Shown here: positions 17,141 to 25,583 of the stretch, piece by piece
How positions within the stretch are numbered: position 1 is the stretch's first letter
Layout of the letters: each line of letters opens with the position of its first letter
Origin: Brevundimonas sp. UBA2388
GTDB taxonomy: Bacteria > Pseudomonadota > Alphaproteobacteria > Caulobacterales > Caulobacteraceae
Length of the DNA: 32,886 nucleotides
Direction of reading: 5' to 3'
Assembly (NCBI GenBank): GCA_002343425.1
Contig: DDSO01000052.1
Span: 1 to 32,886 of the forward strand
Made by a program: the position numbers and the translations under genes
Notes under the pieces: generated by a model
Database searches by the model: none
The model's input: only the letters and a program-made list of their open reading frames with translations
Told to the model about the DNA's origin: nothing

Positions 17141-17270
17141 TATGAAATTTGACATTTGCCCCGCCGGCTGACGTTTAAAATCCCGGAAGCCCGCACAATC
17201 CGCCCTTCGCGCTCAACGGAACGGGTCAGTCTGGTCGCGGCGGCCCGGGAGCAGGTGCGGCGGGCCGGGC

Positions 17271-18254
17271 TCAGTCCTCGGGGGTCCAGCGCTGGATCAC
17301 GGTGCGGACGCGCCCGTCGGATCCGGCTTCCAGCAGGGCGGTGCGGACGGCGCGGGAGCCACCCAGTTCGACATCGACCCGCAGGTCGAAGAAGCGGGTC
17401 AGGACCGTGATCTGGTCGCGGGCCTCCGGGTCGACCTCAATCGTGGCAAGGGCCGGCTGGGCCCAGAAGGCGGCGGCGTCCGGCCAGCCGTCGCGCGGCC
17501 GCGCCGCGATCACCGTACGCGCCTGCTGCGGTCCGACCGCGCCGTCCGTCAGCATGGTCAGCAGCGGCGCCTGCTCCGGCGTCAGGGTGTTCACATTCAG
17601 GGGCGACAGGCGCGAGGTCGGCAGGGCGCAAAGGTAGGGCCGCAGTCGGCGGTAGGTTTCGGCGTCCACGCCCCGGACCGCCCGGAGTTCGCTGACCTCG
17701 GCCAGCATGACGCCGCCCGTGCGATAGGGACTGCTCAGGCCCGCATAGGCCCCGTCCTCGGCGCCGAGTGGCAGCGCCGTCGTGTCGGCGTCGAGCCAGT
17801 CGGTCAGGGCGTCGGCGATGGCCCGCATGCGGCTGTCCGGCGCCCCGACAGCCCGGCCCAGCGCCCGGAACTGCGCCGCTCCCAGCGGGCGCGCCGTCAG
17901 ATCCTCGCCCACGCCGAGGGCAAGGCTGTTGAGGTTGAAACAGGCCTGGCCGTCGGTGACCCTGGCGGTGATCGATCCACCGTCGATCGGGAAACTCATC
18001 TCCCGGCCATTCCACGCCGGCTCCAGCGGCGTGCGCGCCGGTCCGGCGGCCAGCAGGTTCGCGATCTGGCCCCGCGCCAGATTCTCAACGCCGGCCGCAT
18101 ACCACTGGGCCTGGCTCTGGAACTCGACATTGGCGGTGCGCCGGACCGAGAAGCGCACATCATCAAGGATCGCCACCGCCACCACGGACATGACCGCGAC
18201 CAGCAGCAGCACGGTCAGCAGGGCCATGCCCTCGCGCTGCTTGCCGCGCTTCAT
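17271..18254 (-). CDS. gspK: Type II secretion minor pseudopilin GspK
   Basis: 327 residues, the usual large size of GspK. Short basic leader (MKRGKQREG) before MALLTVLLLVAVMSVVAVAIL. As usual for GspK there is no Glu at mature position 5. The globular part has the helical domain with DALTDWLDAD and the SPLNVNTLTPEQAPLL segment. GspK caps the pseudopilus tip with GspI and GspJ. The ATG overlaps the gspJ stop (ATGA). With gspJ it forms a unit about 1.4 kb upstream of gspC, interrupted by gspO and a small gene. Confidence 0.93.
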   Translation of the reverse strand: MKRGKQREGMALLTVLLLVAVMSVVAVAILDDVRFSVRRTANVEFQSQAQWYAAGVENLARGQIANLLAAGPARTPLEPAWNGREMSFPIDGGSITARVTDGQACFNLNSLALGVGEDLTARPLGAAQFRALGRAVGAPDSRMRAIADALTDWLDADTTALPLGAEDGAYAGLSSPYRTGGVMLAEVSELRAVRGVDAETYRRLRPYLCALPTSRLSPLNVNTLTPEQAPLLTMLTDGAVGPQQARTVIAARPRDGWPDAAAFWAQPALATIEVDPEARDQITVLTRFFDLRVDVELGGSRAVRTALLEAGSDGRVRTVIQRWTPED

Positions 18255-18883
18255 CGGCCGCTCCCGACGATGAAGAGTTGTTCGACGCGCCCGTAGCCCT
18301 CGATCGTCATCCCGATCCGCACCGCGTCCGGCAGGGGTCGGTCGATGCTGGAGGTGAAGGCGGGCGCCGATTCTCCATCCCGCACGAACGCCACGGTGAC
18401 GTCGCGCACGCCGCGGAACAGCACCTGGGGCGGACCCGGACGCGCACCGTCCAGATGACTGGAGGCGCGCCGTTCGAGTCGGTCCTCGACCAGCCGGTAC
18501 TCCACCCGTTGCAGGGAGGGCCGCGCCTGTTCGCCGGGATTGCTCCAGCCCGCGCGGTTCAGCACCAGGATCGGATCGCCGGGCGCGACGGCGCCGAGGA
18601 TGGGCTGGGGCGTCGGACGGCCCGTGGGACCGCGCGAGCGGCGCGCGGCGGCCTGCCCCAGATCGGCGCGCAGCAGGCCCTGCATCCGCTGCAGGTCGCC
18701 CACCCGATCACTGGCGGCCTTGACTGCGAACCGGTTGTCGATGGCCCCGCTCAACACGGTGGCGCCCGCCGCCGCCAGAATGGCGAAGATCATCAGCGAG
18801 ATCATGACCTCGACCAGCGTAAAGCCTTGCCTGCGGAGGCTGCGGCCGTCGCCGCCTGCAGCGCCATCGGCGGGGCCGCTCAC
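18251..18883 (-). CDS. gspJ: Type II secretion minor pseudopilin GspJ
   Basis: 210 residues from a GTG at 18883; no better in-frame start is seen upstream. The leader (19 residues) ends RRQG before FTLVEVMISLMIFAILAAAG, with Glu5 present. The GspJ domain follows, including LQRVEYRLVEDRLERRA and the C-terminal beta strands. GspJ is a tip pseudopilin that binds GspI and GspK. Its gene lies downstream of the TonB receptor on the same strand with 236 bases between, which contain a hairpin, so a separate promoter is likely. Confidence 0.9.
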   Translation of the reverse strand: MSGPADGAAGGDGRSLRRQGFTLVEVMISLMIFAILAAAGATVLSGAIDNRFAVKAASDRVGDLQRMQGLLRADLGQAAARRSRGPTGRPTPQPILGAVAPGDPILVLNRAGWSNPGEQARPSLQRVEYRLVEDRLERRASSHLDGARPGPPQVLFRGVRDVTVAFVRDGESAPAFTSSIDRPLPDAVRIGMTIEGYGRVEQLFIVGSGR

Positions 18884-19083
18884 GCGCCCCGGACCTGTGT
18901 GCTGAACCCGTGAACTGCGCCGATCACCCTGGCGTGCCTCAATAGGCCCTGACGGCCCGGTCGCCTTCCTAGACCCATCGCCCGTGTCACGGCTTCATGG
19001 GATCATGACGGCCCGGCGAACTTGCCGTGACAGTTGGGCCGCGTTCGGACGAACCGCCGGAAATCTGTCTCGTTGTCCGGACC

Positions 19084-19109
19084 GGGAGGCGGTCGGGCGA
19101 CCGCCTCCC
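19084..19109 (-). terminator. Strong hairpin behind the TonB receptor gene
   Basis: Perfect 11-bp GC-rich stem with a four-base loop (arms 19084-19094 and 19099-19109), ten bases past the receptor stop codon. No U-tract follows on the minus strand, so it may act as a 3'-end stabiliser or an imperfect terminator separating the receptor from gspJ-gspK. Confidence 0.5.
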
Positions 19110-19119
19110 CCACCGTCGT

Positions 19120-21789
19120 CTAGAAGCGCGCGGACAGGCTGACCGAGGCGCTGGATCCCAGCTCGTAGTTGTTGATCAGGATCTTGTTGCCCAGCTCCTG
19201 GAACTCGTCGAAATCCGTGTTCAGCAGGTTGCGCAGTTCGAGGGAGAAACCGTAGTCGCGGCCCCCGACCTCGAAATCCTTGCGGTAGACGAAATCGACG
19301 AAGATGCCGGGATCCTGGATGTAGTCAGGCTCGCGGTTGCCCGCGCCGCCCGCGCCGCGGGCGCTGACGCGCTCGCTGACATAGTTGACGATGATCGTCG
19401 CCTGGGACCGGGCCGTGTCGTCTTCCCAACCCAGTTGCAGGTTGGCGACGTGCTCCGACTGGCCCTGCAGACGGCTGCCGTCCTCGATGAAGAAGGTCGC
19501 GTCCTCATCGGCGCCGCCGCCGCCCGGGGTCCGGACGAAGTCGCCCGGCTCGACGTTCACCTCGGAGTCGGACCAGGTGTAGTTGGCCTGCACCAGCCAG
19601 CGCTTGTCGGCGATGAAGGACCAGCTGTTGTCCGGAAACTCGAAGAATTTCTTGGCTTCGATTTCCGCGCCGTAAACGGTCGCCTGCGGCGAGTTCAGAT
19701 AGGACTGCTGGCGCGCATTGCCCGAGGTGACGATGGTCGCCTCAACCGGCCGGTCGAGATCCTTGTAGAAGACGCCGGCCGTCAGATACTGCTGGCGGGC
19801 GAAAAACCACTCATATCGGGCGTCGAGGTTCAGGATCTCGGTATCGACGAGGAACGGGTTGCCGGTGAACTCGCGATCGGTTTCGGGGTCCGTATAGGAC
19901 TGGGGCGCCAGTTCGCGGAACTGGGGCCGGCCGATCGTCTGTGAAGCGCCGACCCGGAACTGCTGGTCCTCGGCGAAATTCCACGTCGCCGTGAACGAAG
20001 GCAGGAAATACTGTTCCTCGATCTCGGTCGGTGCGAAGGGCGCCGCGCCGCCGAACAGATCGCGTGTGGTGACCGACTGGTAGCCATCCTCATAGCGCAC
20101 GCCGAAGGTGGTGCGGACCAGCGGGATGAACTCGGCGTCGACCTGCAGATAGGCCGCCGCGACCTCGAGCTGGGCCGAGTAGGCCGCCGCCCCGCTGCCC
20201 GCGCTGCCAGTGACTTCCGACAGGACAATGCCGGTCGGCCCGATGTTGGCGTCCGAATAGAGGTAGTCGACCCGCGACCGACGCTGTTCGTCCGTCAGGG
20301 TGCTCGCGGGAACGAACCGAAGGTCGCGGCGCTCGGCGTCGCGGTTGTTGTCGAAATACGCGACCCCGCCGGTGAAGATGGCCTCACGATAGTCCGACAG
20401 CGGCAGGGTGTAGCTCAGGTCAGCGCCGCCCGAGACGATGTCGTCGTCCAGCTCGCTGAACGAGATCCGGTTGCCGCCGATCTGGTGGATGAAGTTGCCG
20501 TTGCCGTCGACCCCGTATTCGAAGCGGGTCTCATAGGGGGCGTTCCGCTCGGTCAGGGCATAGGCGCCGCGCCATGCGAACTCCAGGGCGCCGTCCATGA
20601 ACTCGTGCTCGCCGGACAGCTGGCTCGAGAAGAGCTGACGCTCATACCATTCGGTGTAGTCCGTCCGCTGCACGGAGCCGCCGGCGTCGAAGTCGGGGCC
20701 GACGCTGATCCGCGCTTCCTTGGTCACGTTGCGAACGAAGAAATTGGTCCACCGGTAGGTGCTGTTCTCGTTGACCAGCGAAAGGCCGCCGAGGAAGTTC
20801 AGCTGGATGTCGTTCTGGTTCGATTCATATGCCTTGCTGGTGACCGGCACGAGGACGTCGCCGGAGAACTGCGCCTCCTCCTGCACGCCGCTCCGGCTCG
20901 ACCAGCTGTTGCTGTAGCCGGCGACGCCGATCACGCCGAAGGTGCCGAGGCTGCTGTCGGACTTGAAACCGCCGGCGAAATCGAAACCGAAATTCACCGG
21001 GGTCGTGTCCCGCTGAAGGAGACGCAGCGGCGAATTGACCAGGGAGTGGCCGATCCGCTCCAGCTCCAGATCGCTGAAATTGGCGCCGTTGACCGGAACC
21101 CCCTGGGCGAAAGCCAGGGCGAGTTCGTTGGGGACGTCGCGCGTGCCGTCGTCAAAGCTGGTGAAGTCGGTGCGCGAGCCGAAATAGATCAGGCCTTCCT
21201 CGCCGGTCGTCTCGGTGTTGCCGCCGATCGACGCGGACATCGAGAAGAAGGGATCATTGGGCGCATCCACGGTCCGAAGGTCGATCACGCCGCCGCCGAA
21301 CTCGCCCGGAAAATCGACCGAATAGGACTTCTGGACGGTGACGCTCTCGAGGATGCTGGATGGGAACAGGTCCAGCGGCACCACGCGTTGCAGAGGCTCC
21401 GGGCTGGGCAGGGGCGAGCCGTTCAGCAGGGCCGAGGAGTAGCGCTCGCCGAGGCCGCGGACATAGACGAACCGTCCCTCGACCACGGTCAGACCCGTTA
21501 CGCGGGCCAGGGCGCCGGCAGCGCTGCTGTCGCCGGTCCGTTCCAGATCCTCGGATGTCAGGAAGGCCGCGACCTCCGCGCTTTCGCGGTTCGGTTCCGG
21601 AATGAAACGGCCGAGAACGATGACCTCGTCCAGTTCGCCGGCCGCTTCGGGTTCATCCTGGGCGACCGGGTCCTGCGAGGCGGGGGCCTGCGAGGGGGCC
21701 GGCGGCGTTTGAGCGTAGGCGAACCCGGGCGCGATCAGCGCGCTGGTGGCCAGGAGGACCCCGCTCAGGGTCAAGGTAACGGTCTTCAT
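19120..21789 (-). CDS. TonB-dependent outer-membrane receptor
   Basis: 889 residues from the ATG at 21789, where a signal peptide begins (cleavage near AYA/QT) and AAGG lies upstream. After a Pro/Gln-rich stretch with a TonB-box-like ELDEVIVLG comes the plug domain (about 60-180), with VRGLGERYSSALLNG and SVDFPGEFGGGVIDLRT. The 22-strand barrel fills the remainder and ends in Phe (SVSLSARF), the usual outer-membrane assembly signal. There is no N-terminal STN signalling domain. The substrate is unknown. It lies 77 bases downstream of the lipoprotein gene and is probably co-transcribed with it, which suggests the lipoprotein and receptor work together in nutrient capture at the surface. Confidence 0.9.
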   Translation of the reverse strand: MKTVTLTLSGVLLATSALIAPGFAYAQTPPAPSQAPASQDPVAQDEPEAAGELDEVIVLGRFIPEPNRESAEVAAFLTSEDLERTGDSSAAGALARVTGLTVVEGRFVYVRGLGERYSSALLNGSPLPSPEPLQRVVPLDLFPSSILESVTVQKSYSVDFPGEFGGGVIDLRTVDAPNDPFFSMSASIGGNTETTGEEGLIYFGSRTDFTSFDDGTRDVPNELALAFAQGVPVNGANFSDLELERIGHSLVNSPLRLLQRDTTPVNFGFDFAGGFKSDSSLGTFGVIGVAGYSNSWSSRSGVQEEAQFSGDVLVPVTSKAYESNQNDIQLNFLGGLSLVNENSTYRWTNFFVRNVTKEARISVGPDFDAGGSVQRTDYTEWYERQLFSSQLSGEHEFMDGALEFAWRGAYALTERNAPYETRFEYGVDGNGNFIHQIGGNRISFSELDDDIVSGGADLSYTLPLSDYREAIFTGGVAYFDNNRDAERRDLRFVPASTLTDEQRRSRVDYLYSDANIGPTGIVLSEVTGSAGSGAAAYSAQLEVAAAYLQVDAEFIPLVRTTFGVRYEDGYQSVTTRDLFGGAAPFAPTEIEEQYFLPSFTATWNFAEDQQFRVGASQTIGRPQFRELAPQSYTDPETDREFTGNPFLVDTEILNLDARYEWFFARQQYLTAGVFYKDLDRPVEATIVTSGNARQQSYLNSPQATVYGAEIEAKKFFEFPDNSWSFIADKRWLVQANYTWSDSEVNVEPGDFVRTPGGGGADEDATFFIEDGSRLQGQSEHVANLQLGWEDDTARSQATIIVNYVSERVSARGAGGAGNREPDYIQDPGIFVDFVYRKDFEVGGRDYGFSLELRNLLNTDFDEFQELGNKILINNYELGSSASVSLSARF

Positions 21790-21866
21790 GATCTGCGCCT
21801 TGAAGGAGTTCAACGGACTGGGCGAAAGCCGGAGGCGGCCCGGGTGGGCCGCCTCCGCATCCGTCG

Positions 21867-23390
21867 TCAGCAGGTCGCGCCGGCCGTCAGGCCGCAGGTC
21901 CAGCCCTGCCACCAGGTGTCGGCGGCGTTCTGGACGGCGCCGATGTAGGTGGTGTTCTGGAAGAACGGATAGACCGTGGCCGCGGCGACCGGGGTCACGG
22001 CGTTCTCGTTGGCGCCGTTGATGAAGGTCAGCACCTGGTTGGTCAGGGTCGTCCCCGCCGCCGGAGCGGTCAGGGTCGAGGTCCCGTTCGCCGTGTTGTT
22101 CGTGCCGGCGGTGAAGGCCGCCGCCGACAGGACGGCGTTGGCCGGACGGTACGGCAGGGTGCAGGACATGAAGACCGACCGGAAGGTCACGCCGCTGGTG
22201 GCGGTGTCCGCGTCGTTGATCGCCATACAGCCGGCCAGCGAACCCGCAACGGAGGTGAAGACCGAGTTGATGATCGTGGCGTCGGTGCCGGAGTCGAAGT
22301 GCGCCACCGTGTGGGCGTCGGACGGCGAGTTGCGGCCGACCAGCGTCCAGTTGGCGATCTGGGGACGGGAGACATAGCGCGAGGCCAGCGGCACCGAGGT
22401 GGGGGCCGCGGAGAACTCGAAGCCGGCGCTGCGGCTGGTCGAGCCCGGCGCGCGTTGGGTGACGATGCCGAACTGGGCGCCGCCGCGCCAGCCCGTGTCG
22501 GTGTCGAAGCCATCGTCGTCGGCGCCGGTGATGACGATGCGGCGCAGGTTGACGTTGCCGCCAAAGATTTCGATGCCGTCGTCCGAGCTGTTGTGAACCT
22601 GGATGAACTCGACCGTGGTGCCCGAACCGACGCCGGCCATGGTCAGACCCTGGAGTTCGTTGCCGGTCGAGATCTCGAAGCCGGAGAACTTGATCTGGAC
22701 GTAGCGCAGGCGGCCCGAATTATCGGCCGGGGTGTTGCCGCCGTAGAAGGCGCTGGTGCCCTCGACGGTGCCGGTGCAGGTGACCGGAGCGGTCAGCTGG
22801 CAGTTGGCCTGCGGAGCGCGGCCGGCAAGGACGATGCCGCCCCACTGACCCTGCGAGTCAATGGTGGTCGCGCCATCGATATTCTGGCGGCTGGTGAAGA
22901 TGATCGGGCTGGCCGCCGTGCCTTCGGCGAACAGCTGCGAGCCGCGGTTGACCAGCAGATAGTCCGAGCCGCCGGACGCGAAGAGGCGAACGCCGGCCTC
23001 GATGGTCAGGATGCCCTGGGCGCTGCCGGCGATCGGGGCCGCCGGGTCGACGCCCATGTCCGTGCCGACCGCGGTGCGGCCGTTGATGGAGTAGACGGTG
23101 CCCGCGCGCAGCGGCACCGTCAGGGCGCCGGTGATCTGTTGCGGCAGCTGGCAGGCGCGGAGCGTGCCGCCCGCTACCGTGCCGACGTTGGCGAAGCCGG
23201 CGGGGCAGTCGGCGGCCGGCGTTCCCGGGGGCGGGGTGGTCGGCGGCGTCGTGCCGCCACCGCCCGAGCCACCGCCGAAATCGCCTTCTCCGGGCGAGGC
23301 GACTTCAGCCGCGCCGCAGGCGGCGAGTGTCAGGGCGCTGGCGGAGAGCGCCAGCAGGGTGGTCAGTCGAATGCCGGTCATCGTTTTCAC
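21867..23390 (-). CDS. Large surface-type lipoprotein, ElpS-like by context
   Basis: 507 residues from a GTG at 23390; an ATG at 23381 is an alternative. A lipoprotein signal ends LTLAAC/G with C25 as the lipidated residue. A Gly/Thr/Pro linker (about 37-58) precedes a long repetitive beta-rich domain with turns such as GILTIEAGVRLFA, GGIVLAG, VQVHNSSDDGIEIFGG-type rungs and NLRRIVITGADDDGFD, which suggests a right-handed beta helix with acidic, possibly metal-binding loops. From memory, the Caulobacter crescentus T2SS exports an extracellular lipoprotein (ElpS) encoded near gsp genes. The neighbourhood here fits, but identity is not shown. The gene precedes the TonB receptor and is probably its operon partner. 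Confidence 0.78.
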   Translation of the reverse strand: MKTMTGIRLTTLLALSASALTLAACGAAEVASPGEGDFGGGSGGGGTTPPTTPPPGTPAADCPAGFANVGTVAGGTLRACQLPQQITGALTVPLRAGTVYSINGRTAVGTDMGVDPAAPIAGSAQGILTIEAGVRLFASGGSDYLLVNRGSQLFAEGTAASPIIFTSRQNIDGATTIDSQGQWGGIVLAGRAPQANCQLTAPVTCTGTVEGTSAFYGGNTPADNSGRLRYVQIKFSGFEISTGNELQGLTMAGVGSGTTVEFIQVHNSSDDGIEIFGGNVNLRRIVITGADDDGFDTDTGWRGGAQFGIVTQRAPGSTSRSAGFEFSAAPTSVPLASRYVSRPQIANWTLVGRNSPSDAHTVAHFDSGTDATIINSVFTSVAGSLAGCMAINDADTATSGVTFRSVFMSCTLPYRPANAVLSAAAFTAGTNNTANGTSTLTAPAAGTTLTNQVLTFINGANENAVTPVAAATVYPFFQNTTYIGAVQNAADTWWQGWTCGLTAGATC

Positions 23391-23764
23391 CGTGTCTATC
23401 CAAAATGGAATTCACGGCAGATGGCGCCTGGGCACTCAGCCCTGGCCGCGACGACGCATAAGCCCCACCTGCCCGGTGGTCTCGATAGAAGTCCGATGTG
23501 ACAGGGCTGACGCCGAACGGTGACGGTTCGGACGCCCTTGTGTGAAGTTGTTTTCGCCGTTCGATGAAACACCGTCCCGATACGGCGCGATTGTCTTCAA
23601 GCGCTCGCATGAGCGTCGCCCAACTCACGCCGACGCGACACAAAACTGCAGTACGGGGCGCGGGCAGTCGGGAAATTCAGGCGTCCGGGATGTTGAGCCG
23701 CCCGCAGCGTGCCGGACACAAGGATCTGGTCGATGTTCGCCCGGCGGGCTTTGCGGGAAGGTTC
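23391..23764. other. 374-bp region between the lipoprotein gene and tRNA-Ser
   Basis: No credible gene. It should hold the promoter of the lipoprotein-receptor operon. I see an inverted repeat at 23513-23531 and several GTCA words upstream of the start, but no consensus promoter or Pho box. Confidence 0.55.
23513..23531. repeat. Inverted repeat upstream of the lipoprotein gene
   Basis: CCGAAC and GTTCGG with a seven-base spacer, about 125 bases before the lipoprotein start. Size and place fit a regulator site or a small leader hairpin; nothing more can be said. Confidence 0.35.
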
Positions 23765-23856
23765 TGGCGGAGACGCAGGGATTCGAACCCTGGGTACCCC
23801 TTACAGGGTACGACGATTTAGCAAACCGTTGCCTTCAGCCACTCGGCCACGTCTCC
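23765..23856 (-). tRNA. tRNA-Ser (anticodon GCT)
   Basis: 92 bases including an encoded CCA. The acceptor stem GGAGACG pairs with CGTCTCC, discriminator G. The D arm has GCCGAGTGGCTGAAGGC. The anticodon loop TTGCTAA carries GCT (plus-strand 23820-23822), reading AGC/AGT serine codons. A long variable arm (GTACCCTGTAAGGGGTAC) and the TPsiC arm with GTTCGAATCCC confirm a class II serine tRNA. All stems close. Confidence 0.96.
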
Positions 23857-23959
23857 GGCAGGCGGCGTGATTAGCCGAGCAAACGGACCGGCGCAACGGT
23901 CAACACGCGAGGCTCACGCGAAACACCCTGCGTTAACGGGACAGTGAGGGCGGGCGTGC

Positions 23960-25570
23960 ATGGTGGGCGGGAACTCCCCTGCTGCGAGCCCCATGACCGA
24001 AGCCGTCCGCCGCCATTCGTTCGACGCCGCCCCGTTGGATGCGGGCGTCATGGACGCGTCAGGCCTCCAGGCCTTGGCCGCCGCGGCTGTGGCGGCGCCG
24101 ACGGAGGCCGTCGCCGGGGGTGCGGCCCGGCGCGGTCCGTTTCGGCCCGAGGTCTGGCTGAACGCGCGTCAGAGGCACGCCTCGCGCCTTGCGGCCCATT
24201 ATTTCCGGGCCTTCGACACCCTCGCCGTGGTCGCGGTCAGCCTGTTGTGCGCCTGGGCGGCGGCGCCCGGAGCCCTGATCCATACCGAAGTGTCGCGGCT
24301 GATACCCTTCGTGCTCGGCGCGGCCGCGGTCCTGGGCCTGATGCGGTCGCTGGGACGATACCGTTTCGCGCGCGGCCAGAAGACGGCGCGGCATCTGGCC
24401 TCCGTCGCCGGGATGGTGGCGGCGGGCGCGATCACGGCGCTGGTCGCCGGCTGGGTCCTGCGCGGTTCAGAGGCGCAGGAGTCGGCCTATCTGGTCTGGG
24501 CCGGACTGGTGCTGATCACGCTCAACGCCCTGCATATCGGCTGGAGCGACATGGTCGGCCGGTGGCGCGCCTCCGGGGCCCTGACGCCCAATATCGTGCT
24601 GGTCGGGGCGACACGGCACGCCGAGTCCCTCATCCGCGAGGCCCTGAAGCGGCGCGATCTCAATGTGCTGGGCATTTTCGACGACCGGATGGCGCGCAGC
24701 CCGCGGGCCATAGAGGGCGTGCCGGTTCTGGGCACGGCGGCCGATCTGCTGACCCACAAAATGACCCCCTATGTCGACCGCATCGTTCTGGCGATCGACC
24801 CCCGGGCCGAGGCGCGGGTGCGAGAGCTCAACGCCACCCTGCGGACCCTGCCGCATGAGGTCACCCTGCTGGTCGAACCCGATGGCGCGGACGAGACCCG
24901 GTCGGCGCTGGACCGGCTGGCGGCGGCGCCTCTGGCCGATGTGCAGGGGCCGGTAGACGACGACCGCCGCGCCTTCAACAAGCGGCTGCAGGACCTGGTT
25001 CTGGGCCTGATCGCCCTGATCCTGCTGGCCATCCCCATGGCCCTCGTGGCCCTCGCCATCCGGCTGGACAGCCCCGGGCCGATCTTCTTCCGTCAGCGCC
25101 GTCACGGCTTCAACCACGAGGAAATCGTGGTCTGGAAATTCCGCTCTATGAAGCAGGAGTCCGCCGACGCCACCGCCAGCCGCCAGGTGACCCATGACGA
25201 CGACCGCGTCACCCGCATCGGCCGCTTCATCCGCAAGACCAGCCTCGACGAACTGCCGCAACTGCTGAATGTCATCGCCGGCGAGATGTCGCTGGTCGGA
25301 CCCCGGCCGCACGCCATCGGCATGAAGACGGGCCATATCGAGAGCGCGCGCCTCGTCGCCGACTACGCCCACCGCCACCGCATCAAGCCCGGGATGACCG
25401 GCTGGGCCGCCGTCAACGGGTCGCGGGGACCGCTGCACACCGCCCAGGACGTGCGCCGCCGGGTACAGCTCGACATCGACTATATCGAGCGTCAGTCCCT
25501 GTGGATGGATCTGTGGATCATGGCCATCACCGTGCCGGTGCTGCTGGGCGACCGCGCGGCGATCCGTTGA
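23960..25570 (+). CDS. hfsE: Holdfast initiating sugar-phosphate transferase HfsE-like (undecaprenyl-phosphate glycosylphosphotransferase)
   Basis: 536 residues, WbaP/WcaJ type. A long soluble N-terminus (1-75) is followed by four membrane spans (about 80-200), a nucleotide-binding-like cytoplasmic domain (NIVLVGATRHAESLI to about 330), a further span (about 345-370) and the C-terminal catalytic domain. This has SPGPIFFRQRRHGFN, VWKFRSM, KTSLDELPQLLNVI and MSLVGPRP. It transfers a hexose-1-phosphate to undecaprenyl phosphate to start a polysaccharide repeat unit. The symbol rests on the surrounding holdfast genes; Caulobacter also has paralogues (PssY, PssZ). The ATG at 23960 has AGGGCGGG upstream; a later ATG at 23993 is possible. 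hfsF follows after 13 bases. Confidence 0.88.
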   Translation: MVGGNSPAASPMTEAVRRHSFDAAPLDAGVMDASGLQALAAAAVAAPTEAVAGGAARRGPFRPEVWLNARQRHASRLAAHYFRAFDTLAVVAVSLLCAWAAAPGALIHTEVSRLIPFVLGAAAVLGLMRSLGRYRFARGQKTARHLASVAGMVAAGAITALVAGWVLRGSEAQESAYLVWAGLVLITLNALHIGWSDMVGRWRASGALTPNIVLVGATRHAESLIREALKRRDLNVLGIFDDRMARSPRAIEGVPVLGTAADLLTHKMTPYVDRIVLAIDPRAEARVRELNATLRTLPHEVTLLVEPDGADETRSALDRLAAAPLADVQGPVDDDRRAFNKRLQDLVLGLIALILLAIPMALVALAIRLDSPGPIFFRQRRHGFNHEEIVVWKFRSMKQESADATASRQVTHDDDRVTRIGRFIRKTSLDELPQLLNVIAGEMSLVGPRPHAIGMKTGHIESARLVADYAHRHRIKPGMTGWAAVNGSRGPLHTAQDVRRRVQLDIDYIERQSLWMDLWIMAITVPVLLGDRAAIR

Positions 25571-25583
25571 CCGGGGGTCGCTG

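Noticed and set aside
20485..21948. 487-codon plus-strand frame opposite the TonB receptor
   Set aside because: Antisense shadow; the receptor on the minus strand has a signal peptide, plug and terminal Phe.
23470..23531. Possible Pho box upstream of the lipoprotein gene (several GTCA words, one CTGTCAC)
   Set aside because: The repeats are spaced 9 and 13 bases apart rather than the 11 expected for a Pho box, and only one half-site matches well.
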